A DNA stretch of 56,916 nucleotides, taken from positions 1 through 56,916 of the forward strand of contig NZ_JAMXFA010000042.1 of the NCBI RefSeq assembly GCF_025370785.1, written 5' to 3'. Under the pieces are notes generated by a model. The model was given only the letters and a program-made list of their open reading frames with translations. It did not search any database and had not been told where the DNA came from. The translations under genes were made by a program, and so were the position numbers. Positions 16,728 through 24,709 of this stretch are shown here, one piece after another. The number at the start of each line of letters is the position of its first letter. Position 1 is the stretch's first letter. Source of the DNA: Laspinema olomoucense D3b. Its GTDB lineage: Bacteria; Cyanobacteriota; Cyanobacteriia; Cyanobacteriales; Laspinemataceae.

Positions 16728-18796
16728 AACTGATTTCTCTCACTCTTTGTAATTTTCGCCAATTTTATGGCAGAACCCCCGAAATTTTCTTATCCCGAGG
16801 GTCGCATAATACGACCATCATTCATGGCAATAACGGGTCCGGTAAAACTACCCTAATGAATGCCTTTACTTGGGTACTTTATGAACAATTTTCCGCTGCT
16901 TTTGCCGGACCCGATCGCCTGGTGAATAAACGCGCAATCACCGAAGCAAAACCCGGTGAACCCGTTGCCTGCTGGGTGCAATTAGTATTTGAACATGACA
17001 GCAAACGCTATCAAGCAAAACGCCTAATTCGTGCTTACAATACCCAGACGGGAATTACGCATGGTTCGAGTGAATTATTTATGACGATCGCCGGAGATGA
17101 TGGCAGATGGTCACCGCCTCCACCGCAACAACATCCCGATGATATCATTGGCCGGATTTTACCCGAAAGTTTACATCAATATTTCTTTTTTGATGGAGAA
17201 CGAATCGAGTATATCGTCCGGTCCGAGAAAAAAGCTGAAATTGCCGAAGCAACTAAAAAATTACTGGGATTAGAAGTCTTAAATCGGTCAATTCGGCATC
17301 TCGGGGAAACCCGCAAAAACTTAGAAACGGAATTAAAAGCGATTGGCGACCCGCAAACCAAACAATTATTAAAAGAAAAGGCAACCCGGGAAAAAGATGG
17401 CACTCGCCTCCAGAAACGACAAACTGAGATTACCAAAGAGTTAGAAGCACAAGCGCAACTGAAGAAAACCATTAGCGATCGCCTCCTGGAACTAGGTGGG
17501 GCCGAAGAATTGCAAAAGCGGCGCAAAAACCTAGAGGAACAAAACACCTCCATTCGCAACCAATTAAAACAAGCTAAAGAAGCGCTAAAACGGGCCATTT
17601 CTACTCAAGGTTATATCACTTTACTGGGAGAATTTACCAGCGAATTTAGAACTTTAGTTAATGATTTACGGAACCGAGGGGAATTACCAGCAGGGATTAA
17701 ACAACCCTTTGTCCAACAATTGCTCGATCGCCAACGCTGTATCTGTGGATCCGAACTTAGCGAAGGCAATCCCGCCAGACAACTGGTGCGATCGTGGATG
17801 GACAAAGCAGGCATGGCAGACATTGAAGAAACCGCCATTCGTATGAGTACCCAAGTGGAAGCGATCGACAAACAAGTACCGGACTTTTGGCAAGAAATGG
17901 ACCGCCAACAAAAGGCGATCGAAGGATTTAGAACCGAACTTTCTGCCATAGAAAATCAGCTTGATGAAATCAAAGATAAACTAAGAAGCTATCCCGATGA
18001 AAACATCCAAGAGTTGCAAAAGCGCCTAGACGAAATCGAACGCAAAATGAGCGAACTCGACCGAGAATCTGGTTCCAATCAAACCCAAATCGACAGCTTG
18101 CAAGGGGCGATAGAACGGTTAAACAAGCAACTGGAAAAGCAGAAAACCAACGAAGAGAAACAAGAGTTAGCCAAAAAAAGAGTTTTCGCCACCCAGGATG
18201 CGATCGACCGCTTAACCGAGGTGCGATCGCGCCTAGAAAACCAATTTAGAACCCAACTCGAACAACGAGTTCAGGAAATATTTAGTGAAATTTCCTTTAC
18301 TCCATATCTCCCAAAACTCAGCGACAAATATGAACTCACCTTAATCGAAAATACCAGCGGATTTGAACTCCCCGTTGCTGCCTCCACTGGAGAGAATCAA
18401 ATTCTTAGCTTATCCTTTATTGGGGGTATTATCGACGGCGTTCGCGAGTGGAGTAAAAAGAACACCTTAATGGGACCGGATAGCAGTACCTTCCCCATCG
18501 TCATGGACTCCCCCTTTGGCAGTTTAGACGAAATTTATCGCCGCCAAATTGCCAAAATTCTCCCCCAACTTGCTAATCAACTCGTTGTCTTAGTCACCAA
18601 AACCCAATGGCGAGGAGAAGTCGCCCAAGAAATGAGTCCTTATATCGGCAAAGAATATGTCCTTGTCTACAATTCTCCCAAACCCGATTGCGAAGAAGAC
18701 TGGATAGAATTAAAAGGAATGCGCTACCCCTTAGTTAAGTTGAGTCCGAATGAATTTGAATATACCGAAGTTGTGGAGGTAGACGAAGCATTTTAA
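16724..18796 (+). CDS. Rad50/SMC-like ATPase related to DndD
   Basis: A 690-residue ABC-type ATPase. Walker A GNNGSGKTT is at residues 35-43. Long coiled coils span about 180-320 and 375-510. Between them is a Cys-x-Cys hinge (RCICGSEL) in the place where Rad50 has its zinc hook. Signature and Walker B regions lie near the end (GENQILSLSFIGG and PIVMDSPFGSLDE). The segment FDGERIEYIVRSEKK...LLGLE parallels FDGEQVKELAEQE...LLGLE in DndD at 27684, so the two are paralogues. Because it is coupled to the 97-residue gene and sits behind the helicase, I infer it belongs to the restriction or sensing arm, not to sulfur insertion. Confidence 0.83.
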   Translation: MKLISLTLCNFRQFYGRTPEIFLSRGSHNTTIIHGNNGSGKTTLMNAFTWVLYEQFSAAFAGPDRLVNKRAITEAKPGEPVACWVQLVFEHDSKRYQAKRLIRAYNTQTGITHGSSELFMTIAGDDGRWSPPPPQQHPDDIIGRILPESLHQYFFFDGERIEYIVRSEKKAEIAEATKKLLGLEVLNRSIRHLGETRKNLETELKAIGDPQTKQLLKEKATREKDGTRLQKRQTEITKELEAQAQLKKTISDRLLELGGAEELQKRRKNLEEQNTSIRNQLKQAKEALKRAISTQGYITLLGEFTSEFRTLVNDLRNRGELPAGIKQPFVQQLLDRQRCICGSELSEGNPARQLVRSWMDKAGMADIEETAIRMSTQVEAIDKQVPDFWQEMDRQQKAIEGFRTELSAIENQLDEIKDKLRSYPDENIQELQKRLDEIERKMSELDRESGSNQTQIDSLQGAIERLNKQLEKQKTNEEKQELAKKRVFATQDAIDRLTEVRSRLENQFRTQLEQRVQEIFSEISFTPYLPKLSDKYELTLIENTSGFELPVAASTGENQILSLSFIGGIIDGVREWSKKNTLMGPDSSTFPIVMDSPFGSLDEIYRRQIAKILPQLANQLVVLVTKTQWRGEVAQEMSPYIGKEYVLVYNSPKPDCEEDWIELKGMRYPLVKLSPNEFEYTEVVEVDEAF

Positions 18797-18810
18797 TCCA
18801 AGGACCCAAA

Positions 18811-18904
18811 AACCGGGTTTCTCACCAAAATTGCTGCAATTTAGCATAAACTTGGTTAAGAAACCCAGTTTCTAACCTTAAACAAATGACCAATGACCAA
18901 TGAC
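18811..18904 (+). repeat. 94-bp direct repeat, left copy
   Basis: Copy one of a direct repeat with 85 of 94 bases identical to 19860-19953. It contains its own inverted arms (AACCGGGTTTCT and AGAAACCCAGTTTCT), so it belongs to the dispersed palindromic family. The ATG of the DUF4351 gene (18900) lies inside its right end. Confidence 0.88.
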
Positions 18905-19811
18905 TCGCTTTATTCATGACCAATTTGCCAAAGATTACTTAGAAGAATTGCTGTCCCCTTATGGCGAAGTCAAACCATCCCGGCGAGTTGCCGGAGAAGT
19001 CCGAGAAATCGATGTTTGGTTTGCACCTTCCCCCATCGCCGCTGCCAATCTTGCCGGATTAGGATTATTAGGACGATTCGCCAGGACCCCGGCAATCTTT
19101 GAACCCTTTCGCAACCCCGCCAACCCCGACGACATCTGTAATTGCCTTTTAAAATTACTAGAAGTCCGAGGAGATTACCAACGAGAAGCGAATCGGAATA
19201 ATACCCTGATTCAAGAGTCAAACTTACCCAAATTATGGATACTCACCCCGACGGCATCGGCTAACCTTTTAAAGGGATTTAGAGCTATACTAGAACCAAA
19301 TTGGTTGCCTGGGGTGTACTTGATGGGGGACTCTCTGAGAACGGCGATCGTGGTGATTCACCAACTACCCCAAACCTCAGAAACCCTCTGGTTGAGACTT
19401 CTGGGAAGGGGAAGCGTCCAAAAACGGGCGATCGATGAACTCGAAGCACTTCCACAGGATAACCCATTGCGGGCAGTTGCCTTAGAAATGCTTTACAACC
19501 TGCGACAAAACTTACAAGTTAATCAAAGTAACGATGCAGAAGAACGGGAGTTAATTATGCGATTAGCACCACTTTATCAACAAGACCGAGAACAGGCAAT
19601 CCGTGAAGGAGAACAGCGAGGAATTCAGGAGGGACAGCGCCAATTGATAGACAATTTCTTGCGGGGACGCTTTGGGGAATTAGATGAGGAACTTTCTGCA
19701 TTGATTGACCTCTTATTAGCATTACCTCCCAAAGAATTGAGCGCCCTCATGCTACAATTAGCTACTCTATCTCGCGAAGAATTATTAGGGAGATTTTCTG
19801 AAAGGGACTAA
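18900..19811 (+). CDS. DUF4351 protein with nuclease-like N-terminus
   Basis: A 303-residue protein. The N-terminal 200 residues contain GEVREIDVWFAP, resembling a PD-(D/E)XK core strand of the Rpn-like proteins linked to transposons. A charged stretch QAIREGEQRGIQEGQRQ (about 230-250) leads into a C-terminal DUF4351 module (FGELDEELSALIDLLLALPPKELSALM...). Such proteins are numerous in cyanobacterial genomes and behave like mobile or selfish genes. Here the gene is bracketed by two 94-bp direct repeats, and its start codon falls within the left one, which points to insertion by recombination. Whether it takes part in the Dnd system is doubtful. Confidence 0.75.
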   Translation: MTRFIHDQFAKDYLEELLSPYGEVKPSRRVAGEVREIDVWFAPSPIAAANLAGLGLLGRFARTPAIFEPFRNPANPDDICNCLLKLLEVRGDYQREANRNNTLIQESNLPKLWILTPTASANLLKGFRAILEPNWLPGVYLMGDSLRTAIVVIHQLPQTSETLWLRLLGRGSVQKRAIDELEALPQDNPLRAVALEMLYNLRQNLQVNQSNDAEERELIMRLAPLYQQDREQAIREGEQRGIQEGQRQLIDNFLRGRFGELDEELSALIDLLLALPPKELSALMLQLATLSREELLGRFSERD

Positions 19812-19859
19812 ATCTTTGATTTTTTGAGCAAAAACTGTTTGACCAACCCCCGGACCAGG

Positions 19860-19953
19860 AACCGGGTTTCTCGTCAAAGTTGCTGCAATTTACCATAAAC
19901 TTTGTTAAGAAACCCGGTTTCTAATCTTAAACAAATGACCCATGACTAATGAC
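19860..19953 (+). repeat. 94-bp direct repeat, right copy
   Basis: Copy two of the repeat at 18811-18904, in the same orientation, starting 48 bp after the DUF4351 stop codon. The inverted arms are better preserved here (AACCGGGTTTCT and AGAAACCCGGTTTCT). The rest of 19954-20068 shows no gene. Confidence 0.88.
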
Positions 19954-20068
19954 CCGTAACAAATAACTGCCGATCGCGCTAGAAGAGGAAACTGGCACAA
20001 TCCTGCTGCAAACCGGCGCAATTTAGGCTACAAATCCCTCGTATGAAAGCGTAAAAATTGATAACTCA

Positions 20069-21022
20069 ATGAAAGCATTGCAAGTCTTAGCAGGCGTTTT
20101 AGTCGTCTTCACCCTACCCAATAGCGCCGAATTGGTACCACCGGGGAGAGAAACCCCCCTCACCGAGTTGGGGGATACCTTCGAGGAAGTTGGGTGGAGT
20201 TATAACTTCAATAACCCTAAACTCCACAATCAATATCACAATCCCGGTTCGGGTTGGGTTGAAGTGATCCATGCGGGGAATGCTCCCACTGGTGTCTCTG
20301 CCAATGGCAGGTGGATGGAGGGACCGACTCGGGGACATCCGGATATTGTGGAACAAGTCACAACCCCACCGGGAGGCATACCTGGAAGTCAATATTCCTT
20401 GCGTCTAAGAACTACAAATTCTGGCACTCCTAATATTACTCAAGGGACGATTCAACAAGACGATTTACTGAATATTATTCCAGGAAAAATAAACGGGGAT
20501 ATTCCTCTGGGTTCAGGGTTAAGTGTGGTGACGCGAATTTATCTACCACCCTTAAACCAATGGCAAGATATGAGTGGATATCATATCGGGTTTCGCGTCG
20601 GTGCCACGGGACGAAAACCCGATGGTCAACTTGCAGATTATTGGCCGGGAATTTGGATGTGGATGGACAAAGAAAGTAGTGGTCGTCGCTCTTTTCGCTG
20701 GGTGGTTCGCGCCAATAACGAAGGGGTAGATGTCAATGCCAGCGAACAAAAATTCACGAATACAGGATGGTGGACTCTTGGCATGGCATTCAATTCAGAT
20801 GGGTCTATTAGTTACTACGCCAGTCCGGGAGTTGATGATTTAACTCCGAGAGATTTACTCACCTTCCGCGCCGGTTCTCAGTCTGCTGCGGCGACTTATA
20901 CCCCTTATGGATTTAAGTTTGATAATCTGGACTATTTGTTCTTTTCTACGGGGAATACAGATGGTCAAAATTCCACAGAATTTATCATTGATGATGTGGG
21001 GGTGTATCGAGTGGAACCCTAA
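20069..21022 (+). CDS. Secreted protein, lectin/glucanase-like fold suspected
   Basis: A 317-residue protein with a signal-like N-terminus (MKALQVLAGVLVVFTLPNSA; cleavage probably after NSA). The mature part has alternating strands and many aromatic residues (WPGIWMWMD, SFRWVVRANN, GWWTLGMAF) and ends with IIDDVGVYRVEP. This pattern suits a concanavalin-like beta sandwich as in polysaccharide lyases and LamG proteins, but no catalytic motif is certain. It is out of place between Dnd genes, since the Dnd pathway is cytosolic. It may be a passenger gene. No clear ribosome binding site precedes the ATG. Confidence 0.6.
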   Translation: MKALQVLAGVLVVFTLPNSAELVPPGRETPLTELGDTFEEVGWSYNFNNPKLHNQYHNPGSGWVEVIHAGNAPTGVSANGRWMEGPTRGHPDIVEQVTTPPGGIPGSQYSLRLRTTNSGTPNITQGTIQQDDLLNIIPGKINGDIPLGSGLSVVTRIYLPPLNQWQDMSGYHIGFRVGATGRKPDGQLADYWPGIWMWMDKESSGRRSFRWVVRANNEGVDVNASEQKFTNTGWWTLGMAFNSDGSISYYASPGVDDLTPRDLLTFRAGSQSAAATYTPYGFKFDNLDYLFFSTGNTDGQNSTEFIIDDVGVYRVEP

Positions 21023-21050
21023 AAAGGTGAGTCGCCGACTATGAAAAAAC

Positions 21051-21080
21051 CTCCATCTATGCTAGATTAGCAGGATGGGG
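21051..21080 (+). terminator. Hairpin after the secreted-protein gene
   Basis: CTCCATC (21051-21057) pairs with GATGGGG (21074-21080) and TGCTA (21060-21064) with TAGCA (21068-21072) around a three-base loop. No T-run follows. It probably separates transcription of the secreted-protein gene from that of the gene at 21133. Confidence 0.45.
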
Positions 21081-21132
21081 GCGTTGCTTCCGGAATCCTG
21101 TTCACTGTTCAACACAATACAGGGCGATCGCA

Positions 21133-21603
21133 ATGGGTGCATATCGAATTAAGGTGGCCAAAGATAAAGCAGATTTAGTCACATCCTTAACTTCATCGGA
21201 CAACAAAACCGGCGTATTTCGTCACTTTACCGATGTTCTCGTTTTTGCTGCTGCCTTGGGTGCCAAACGCAAAAAACGAGTTCCCCTCGGCGCAATTTCC
21301 AAAACCGAACCGGGTCCAATTGACATCGATACCTTTGTCACAAAAGGATATGACTTGGTGATTAAATTACTGGCGATCGCCGAAACCAAAGACTCCAAAA
21401 TTATTGCACCCAACGACCCCGATTCCGAAGAAATCCGCGCTCATATCTTTGAAGAATATGCCAACGGCGGCCTAGAAATCCTCCGCGAAGAGTTACGAGG
21501 TGCGGTAGACTATACTGAAAGAATCCTCCTCATCCTCCTCTCTGAACGCTTCAAAAAAACCACCTCAGAACCCGATGATTTTGACCTCAGTCGATTTTTG
21601 TAA
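21133..21603 (+). CDS. DNA phosphorothioation-associated small protein
   Basis: A 156-residue acidic protein. The motif pattern resembles what I recall of the family called dnd system-associated protein 4: RIKVAKDKADLV, FRHFTDVLVFAAALGAKRKKRVPL, then FEEYANGGLEILREELRGAVDYTERILLILLSERF. The biochemical role of that family is unknown to me. It has no membrane segment. It stands alone, with a hairpin before and a strong hairpin after it, facing the DGQHR gene on the other strand. Its presence supports the Dnd assignment of the whole stretch from 15 to 34 kb. Confidence 0.7.
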   Translation: MGAYRIKVAKDKADLVTSLTSSDNKTGVFRHFTDVLVFAAALGAKRKKRVPLGAISKTEPGPIDIDTFVTKGYDLVIKLLAIAETKDSKIIAPNDPDSEEIRAHIFEEYANGGLEILREELRGAVDYTERILLILLSERFKKTTSEPDDFDLSRFL

Positions 21604-21611
21604 TTGTTCGT

Positions 21612-21690
21612 AACAACACCCGGCGGGGGATTTATCCCCCGCCGGAGTTGAGGATAGTATTCTTCATGTTCAACGTCCCGACTTCAGTCG
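21612..21690. repeat. GC-rich hairpin plus ACTTCAGT palindrome (repeat family)
   Basis: A perfect 11-12 bp stem, CCGGCGGGGGAT against ATCCCCCGCCGG (21620-21645), is followed at about 21679-21690 by CGACTTCAGTCG, itself a short palindrome. A related pair occurs at 46991-47142. Between the convergent genes ending at 21603 and 21697 this may also end transcription from both sides. Confidence 0.7.
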
Positions 21691-21696
21691 TTCCCC

Positions 21697-23331
21697 TCAC
21701 AAAACCTCCGGCAAACCCACCTCCTTCGGTTTCACAAACTTCCCATCAAAACTAACTGCTTTCCCTTCAAAAGTACGCGCATCCGCTAACGCTTTGCGTA
21801 GATTTGCTCGCTCATAATCATCCTCAATTCCCCCTAAAATATAAACCAACAACTTCGCCGCCAAATCCCGACCCGAAACTAATACCCGCCGTTTACTCGG
21901 GTCATACAATACCCCATACCATAGGGACTGGGGATATTCCATCCCACTAAATCCCCCATCTACATCAAATTCCTGCAATTTCTCAATCAACTCTTTCAAG
22001 GAAAACCCTTTCTCAAACACTAAAATTCCCATTGCTTGCGCTAAGGCAATTTGTCCAATGGGACGAAACAGTAAATTGCCATCACCGCCGCCTTTTTCAT
22101 GACTAAAACGGCGCATTTCTGGGGTTTCTGTTCCTGAGTCAAGTTGCTGATAGCTAACTAAGCTGGATAATCCATCAAATAATGCTTTAAATTCCTCTAA
22201 CCCTTCCTCTAGTTCATCATCTTCCGGACGAATCGGAACTAACCCTTTGTTATTGGCCGATCGCCACTGGGGAAATTTCGGGCCTAAGTAGCGTTCCGAC
22301 ATATCTTTAAGCGCCTGAAGGGTGGTTAAAACCGTTGATTTTGCCGCAACCGTTGCACTATCCCAATTCACCCGAGGATTCCGTTTCTTTTTCTCTTTCA
22401 ATAAGGGATGAGTAACCGCAACTTTCCGCGCGATAATCGAAAATCCATCATCTTCATTTAAAACAGCCAGTTGTCCTTTACTCAGGTTGACCGCCATCAG
22501 GTTAACATGAACAAAAATTGACCGGACCCTGCGCCTTGCTTCGTCTCGGGTTTCTCCTTCCAGGACTGCGGGAATAAATTCGATGCCGATTCGTTCCGAG
22601 GCTAAATTTTGCAAATGTGCCGATTCGACGTGATATTGCTGTTTTAAATCATCAACAGTAATCGCCGCACCCACGGCCTTTTTATTTTTATTAAATCGTT
22701 GGAGTCGTCCGGTTTTAATCAGTTCCATTAACCCCTGGACTCCCATCAGTCGATGTTGACCATCGAGAGCAAAAATTGCCACTTTTTCAGATACATCTAA
22801 AAGTCCGATAGTGTTGTCTTTGTCTAAGGCAACGAAATCACAGGTAGACTGACGCGATCGCCCATTTTCATCCCACTCGGACGCATCTGGATTATCCACC
22901 CACGGCGGACTTTGCACTACCAACAAAGCGGGAAATTTATGGTTTTTTCGGGCGACTAAATACAGGGTCAAAGCTGCTTGTCGGGACCAATCTAGGGGAC
23001 GTTGTAGCAGTTCGTCAATGGTTTCCCGGTCCCGGACCACATTATCCGTTTGAGGGTCATATTTTTTCTGAAATAGTGGCAGTTGGGAGGCGAAACGAAC
23101 CCGACTGCTTAACCATTCTAAGGTCACGGACCCGATAAATGCCTCAGTATTCCCCATCTGGGTTTTTTGGACCAGAAGGCGATCGCTGCGGGAGAGGTGG
23201 CGATCCAGCAATAGCGCCAATGCTTCGCGATCGCTATTTTCCTGTTCCAGGATTTTACTGGCAAGGTCTGTTGCTGGATTCCGGGGAGGGTTCATGGGGA
23301 CTTTCATCTCGATAGGCACATCCTTAAACAT
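21697..23331 (-). CDS. DGQHR-domain protein, large type
   Basis: A 544-residue protein with the DGQHR signature at residues 190-194 (IFALDGQHRLMG), the mark of the DndB-related superfamily. Family members bind or regulate at phosphorothioation loci; DndB itself acts as a repressor of dnd genes in the systems studied. The protein is much longer than DndB, with an extra N-terminal half-domain (1-150) and a C-terminal part of about 250 residues ending VSFDGKFVKPKEVGLPEVL. No membrane segments. It is convergent with the gene at 21133 and divergent from the DndB gene at 23565 across 233 bp, an arrangement that would allow mutual control. Confidence 0.78.
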   Translation of the reverse strand: MFKDVPIEMKVPMNPPRNPATDLASKILEQENSDREALALLLDRHLSRSDRLLVQKTQMGNTEAFIGSVTLEWLSSRVRFASQLPLFQKKYDPQTDNVVRDRETIDELLQRPLDWSRQAALTLYLVARKNHKFPALLVVQSPPWVDNPDASEWDENGRSRQSTCDFVALDKDNTIGLLDVSEKVAIFALDGQHRLMGVQGLMELIKTGRLQRFNKNKKAVGAAITVDDLKQQYHVESAHLQNLASERIGIEFIPAVLEGETRDEARRRVRSIFVHVNLMAVNLSKGQLAVLNEDDGFSIIARKVAVTHPLLKEKKKRNPRVNWDSATVAAKSTVLTTLQALKDMSERYLGPKFPQWRSANNKGLVPIRPEDDELEEGLEEFKALFDGLSSLVSYQQLDSGTETPEMRRFSHEKGGGDGNLLFRPIGQIALAQAMGILVFEKGFSLKELIEKLQEFDVDGGFSGMEYPQSLWYGVLYDPSKRRVLVSGRDLAAKLLVYILGGIEDDYERANLRKALADARTFEGKAVSFDGKFVKPKEVGLPEVL

Positions 23332-23564
23332 AGCAGGAAAGTTCCCCGCCTGACTTATATCGGCTCAAACCCTCGTTCTACAAGGGTTTTGAACTTTTTT
23401 GCTAAAAAGCTAGTTTTTAAAAACTTTTTGTGCAATACTGAAACAAAGCCATTCAATCCAGGGTTGCTATATCATATTTATGCAAATTTGTCAAAGATTA
23501 TTACAACAAAAAGGGGAGGCGGTGCGGTTGGATCCTGTCTACCGCACATACCGGGAGGGCGATC
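23332..23564. promoter_or_regulatory. Divergent promoter region between two DGQHR genes
   Basis: An AT-rich spacer with a poly-A/T stretch at 23385-23430 and TTATTACAACAAAAAGGGGAGG before the plus-strand gene. Both promoters of the divergent pair must lie here. I could not fix the individual boxes. Confidence 0.45.
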
Positions 23565-24638
23565 GTGCTAAATACGGCCTTTGAATATGTCTTACCTGTC
23601 ATCCGGGGAATCCAGGCGGGACGGGAATACTATGTATCCATGTGTCCTCTGCGACTGCTGCCGAAACTGTTCCCTTTGGAACAGGGGGAAACGCCGCCAG
23701 AAAAGCGGGCACGGCGATCGCTGAATCGGACCCGAGTGCCACAAATTACCCAGTATATTTTGGATAATCCCCAGAGTTATACCCTCTCGGCGATTACGGC
23801 CTCTATTGATGCAGATATCACCTTTGAACCCCTGGGAACAGAGGCGGAAGGGCGAAAAATCGGACGCTTGCGAGTGCCAATGGATGCGCGATTTACCATC
23901 AATGACGGCCAACATCGGCGGGTGGCATTTGAGTCGGCATTGAAGGAGAATCCAGAGTTAGGATATGAAACCATTCCCCTAATCTTGTTTCTGGATGTGG
24001 GTTTGAAGCGATCGCAGCAAATTTTTAGTGACCTCAACCGCTACCCAGTGCGATCGGACCCTGCCTTAAATCTGCTGTATGACCATCGCGATCGCGCCGC
24101 CGCATTAGGGAGAGGTGTATATCAGCAAGTGGAGGTATTCCGCACCCTCACGGAAACCGAACGCAGTCATTTAAGCACCCGGTCTGGTAAACTCTTTATA
24201 CTCCCCCATATTTGTCAGGCAACCGTGACATTATTGGCAGACCGGGAAGGGGAACCCCTAGAGGCACAAATCCAACAGGCAGTGGATTACTGGAATGCCG
24301 TCAGTCGGCAAATACCAGATTGGCAACTTGTATTAGACCGCAAAGTCAGCGCTTTTGAGATGCGGCGAGATTACCTGCATACCCAGGCGATCTTCTTAAT
24401 CGGACTAGGCGCAGTGGGTGCAACGTTACTCCGGACCTATCCAGACACCTGGCGAGACCATTTGGACCCCTTGCGGCAAGTCGATTGGTCGCGATCGAAT
24501 TTAGACTGGGAAGGGAGGGTGATTTTCAAGGGTCAACTGTCCCCAGGGTCAACCAGCGTGATCCGGATGACTGCTTATCTGAAACAGCGCTTAAATTTGC
24601 CACTAACGGAGGAAGAGAAGCGTTTGGAACATGAGTAG
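23565..24638 (+). CDS. dndB: DndB-type DGQHR protein
   Basis: A 357-residue protein, the usual length for DndB, with FTINDGQHRRVAF placing the DGQHR motif at residues 114-118. The flanking layout also fits: IRGIQAGREYYVSMCPL at the start, RVPQITQYILDNP, then VGLKRSQQIFSDLNRYPV after the motif. DndB is described as a DNA-binding repressor of the dnd operon; here it is not co-directional with a second gene but faces its two relatives. The start is GTG at 23565 after GGGAGGG. The downstream end is convergent with the gene at 24710-25885. Of the three DGQHR proteins this one best deserves the name DndB. Confidence 0.8.
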   Translation: MLNTAFEYVLPVIRGIQAGREYYVSMCPLRLLPKLFPLEQGETPPEKRARRSLNRTRVPQITQYILDNPQSYTLSAITASIDADITFEPLGTEAEGRKIGRLRVPMDARFTINDGQHRRVAFESALKENPELGYETIPLILFLDVGLKRSQQIFSDLNRYPVRSDPALNLLYDHRDRAAALGRGVYQQVEVFRTLTETERSHLSTRSGKLFILPHICQATVTLLADREGEPLEAQIQQAVDYWNAVSRQIPDWQLVLDRKVSAFEMRRDYLHTQAIFLIGLGAVGATLLRTYPDTWRDHLDPLRQVDWSRSNLDWEGRVIFKGQLSPGSTSVIRMTAYLKQRLNLPLTEEEKRLEHE

Positions 24639-24709
24639 GAATTCAGGAGGGAGGAATTAGAGAGCAATTTAGGGCGATCGACTCCCTCCTCCTTGCTAAA
24701 TGTCACAAC

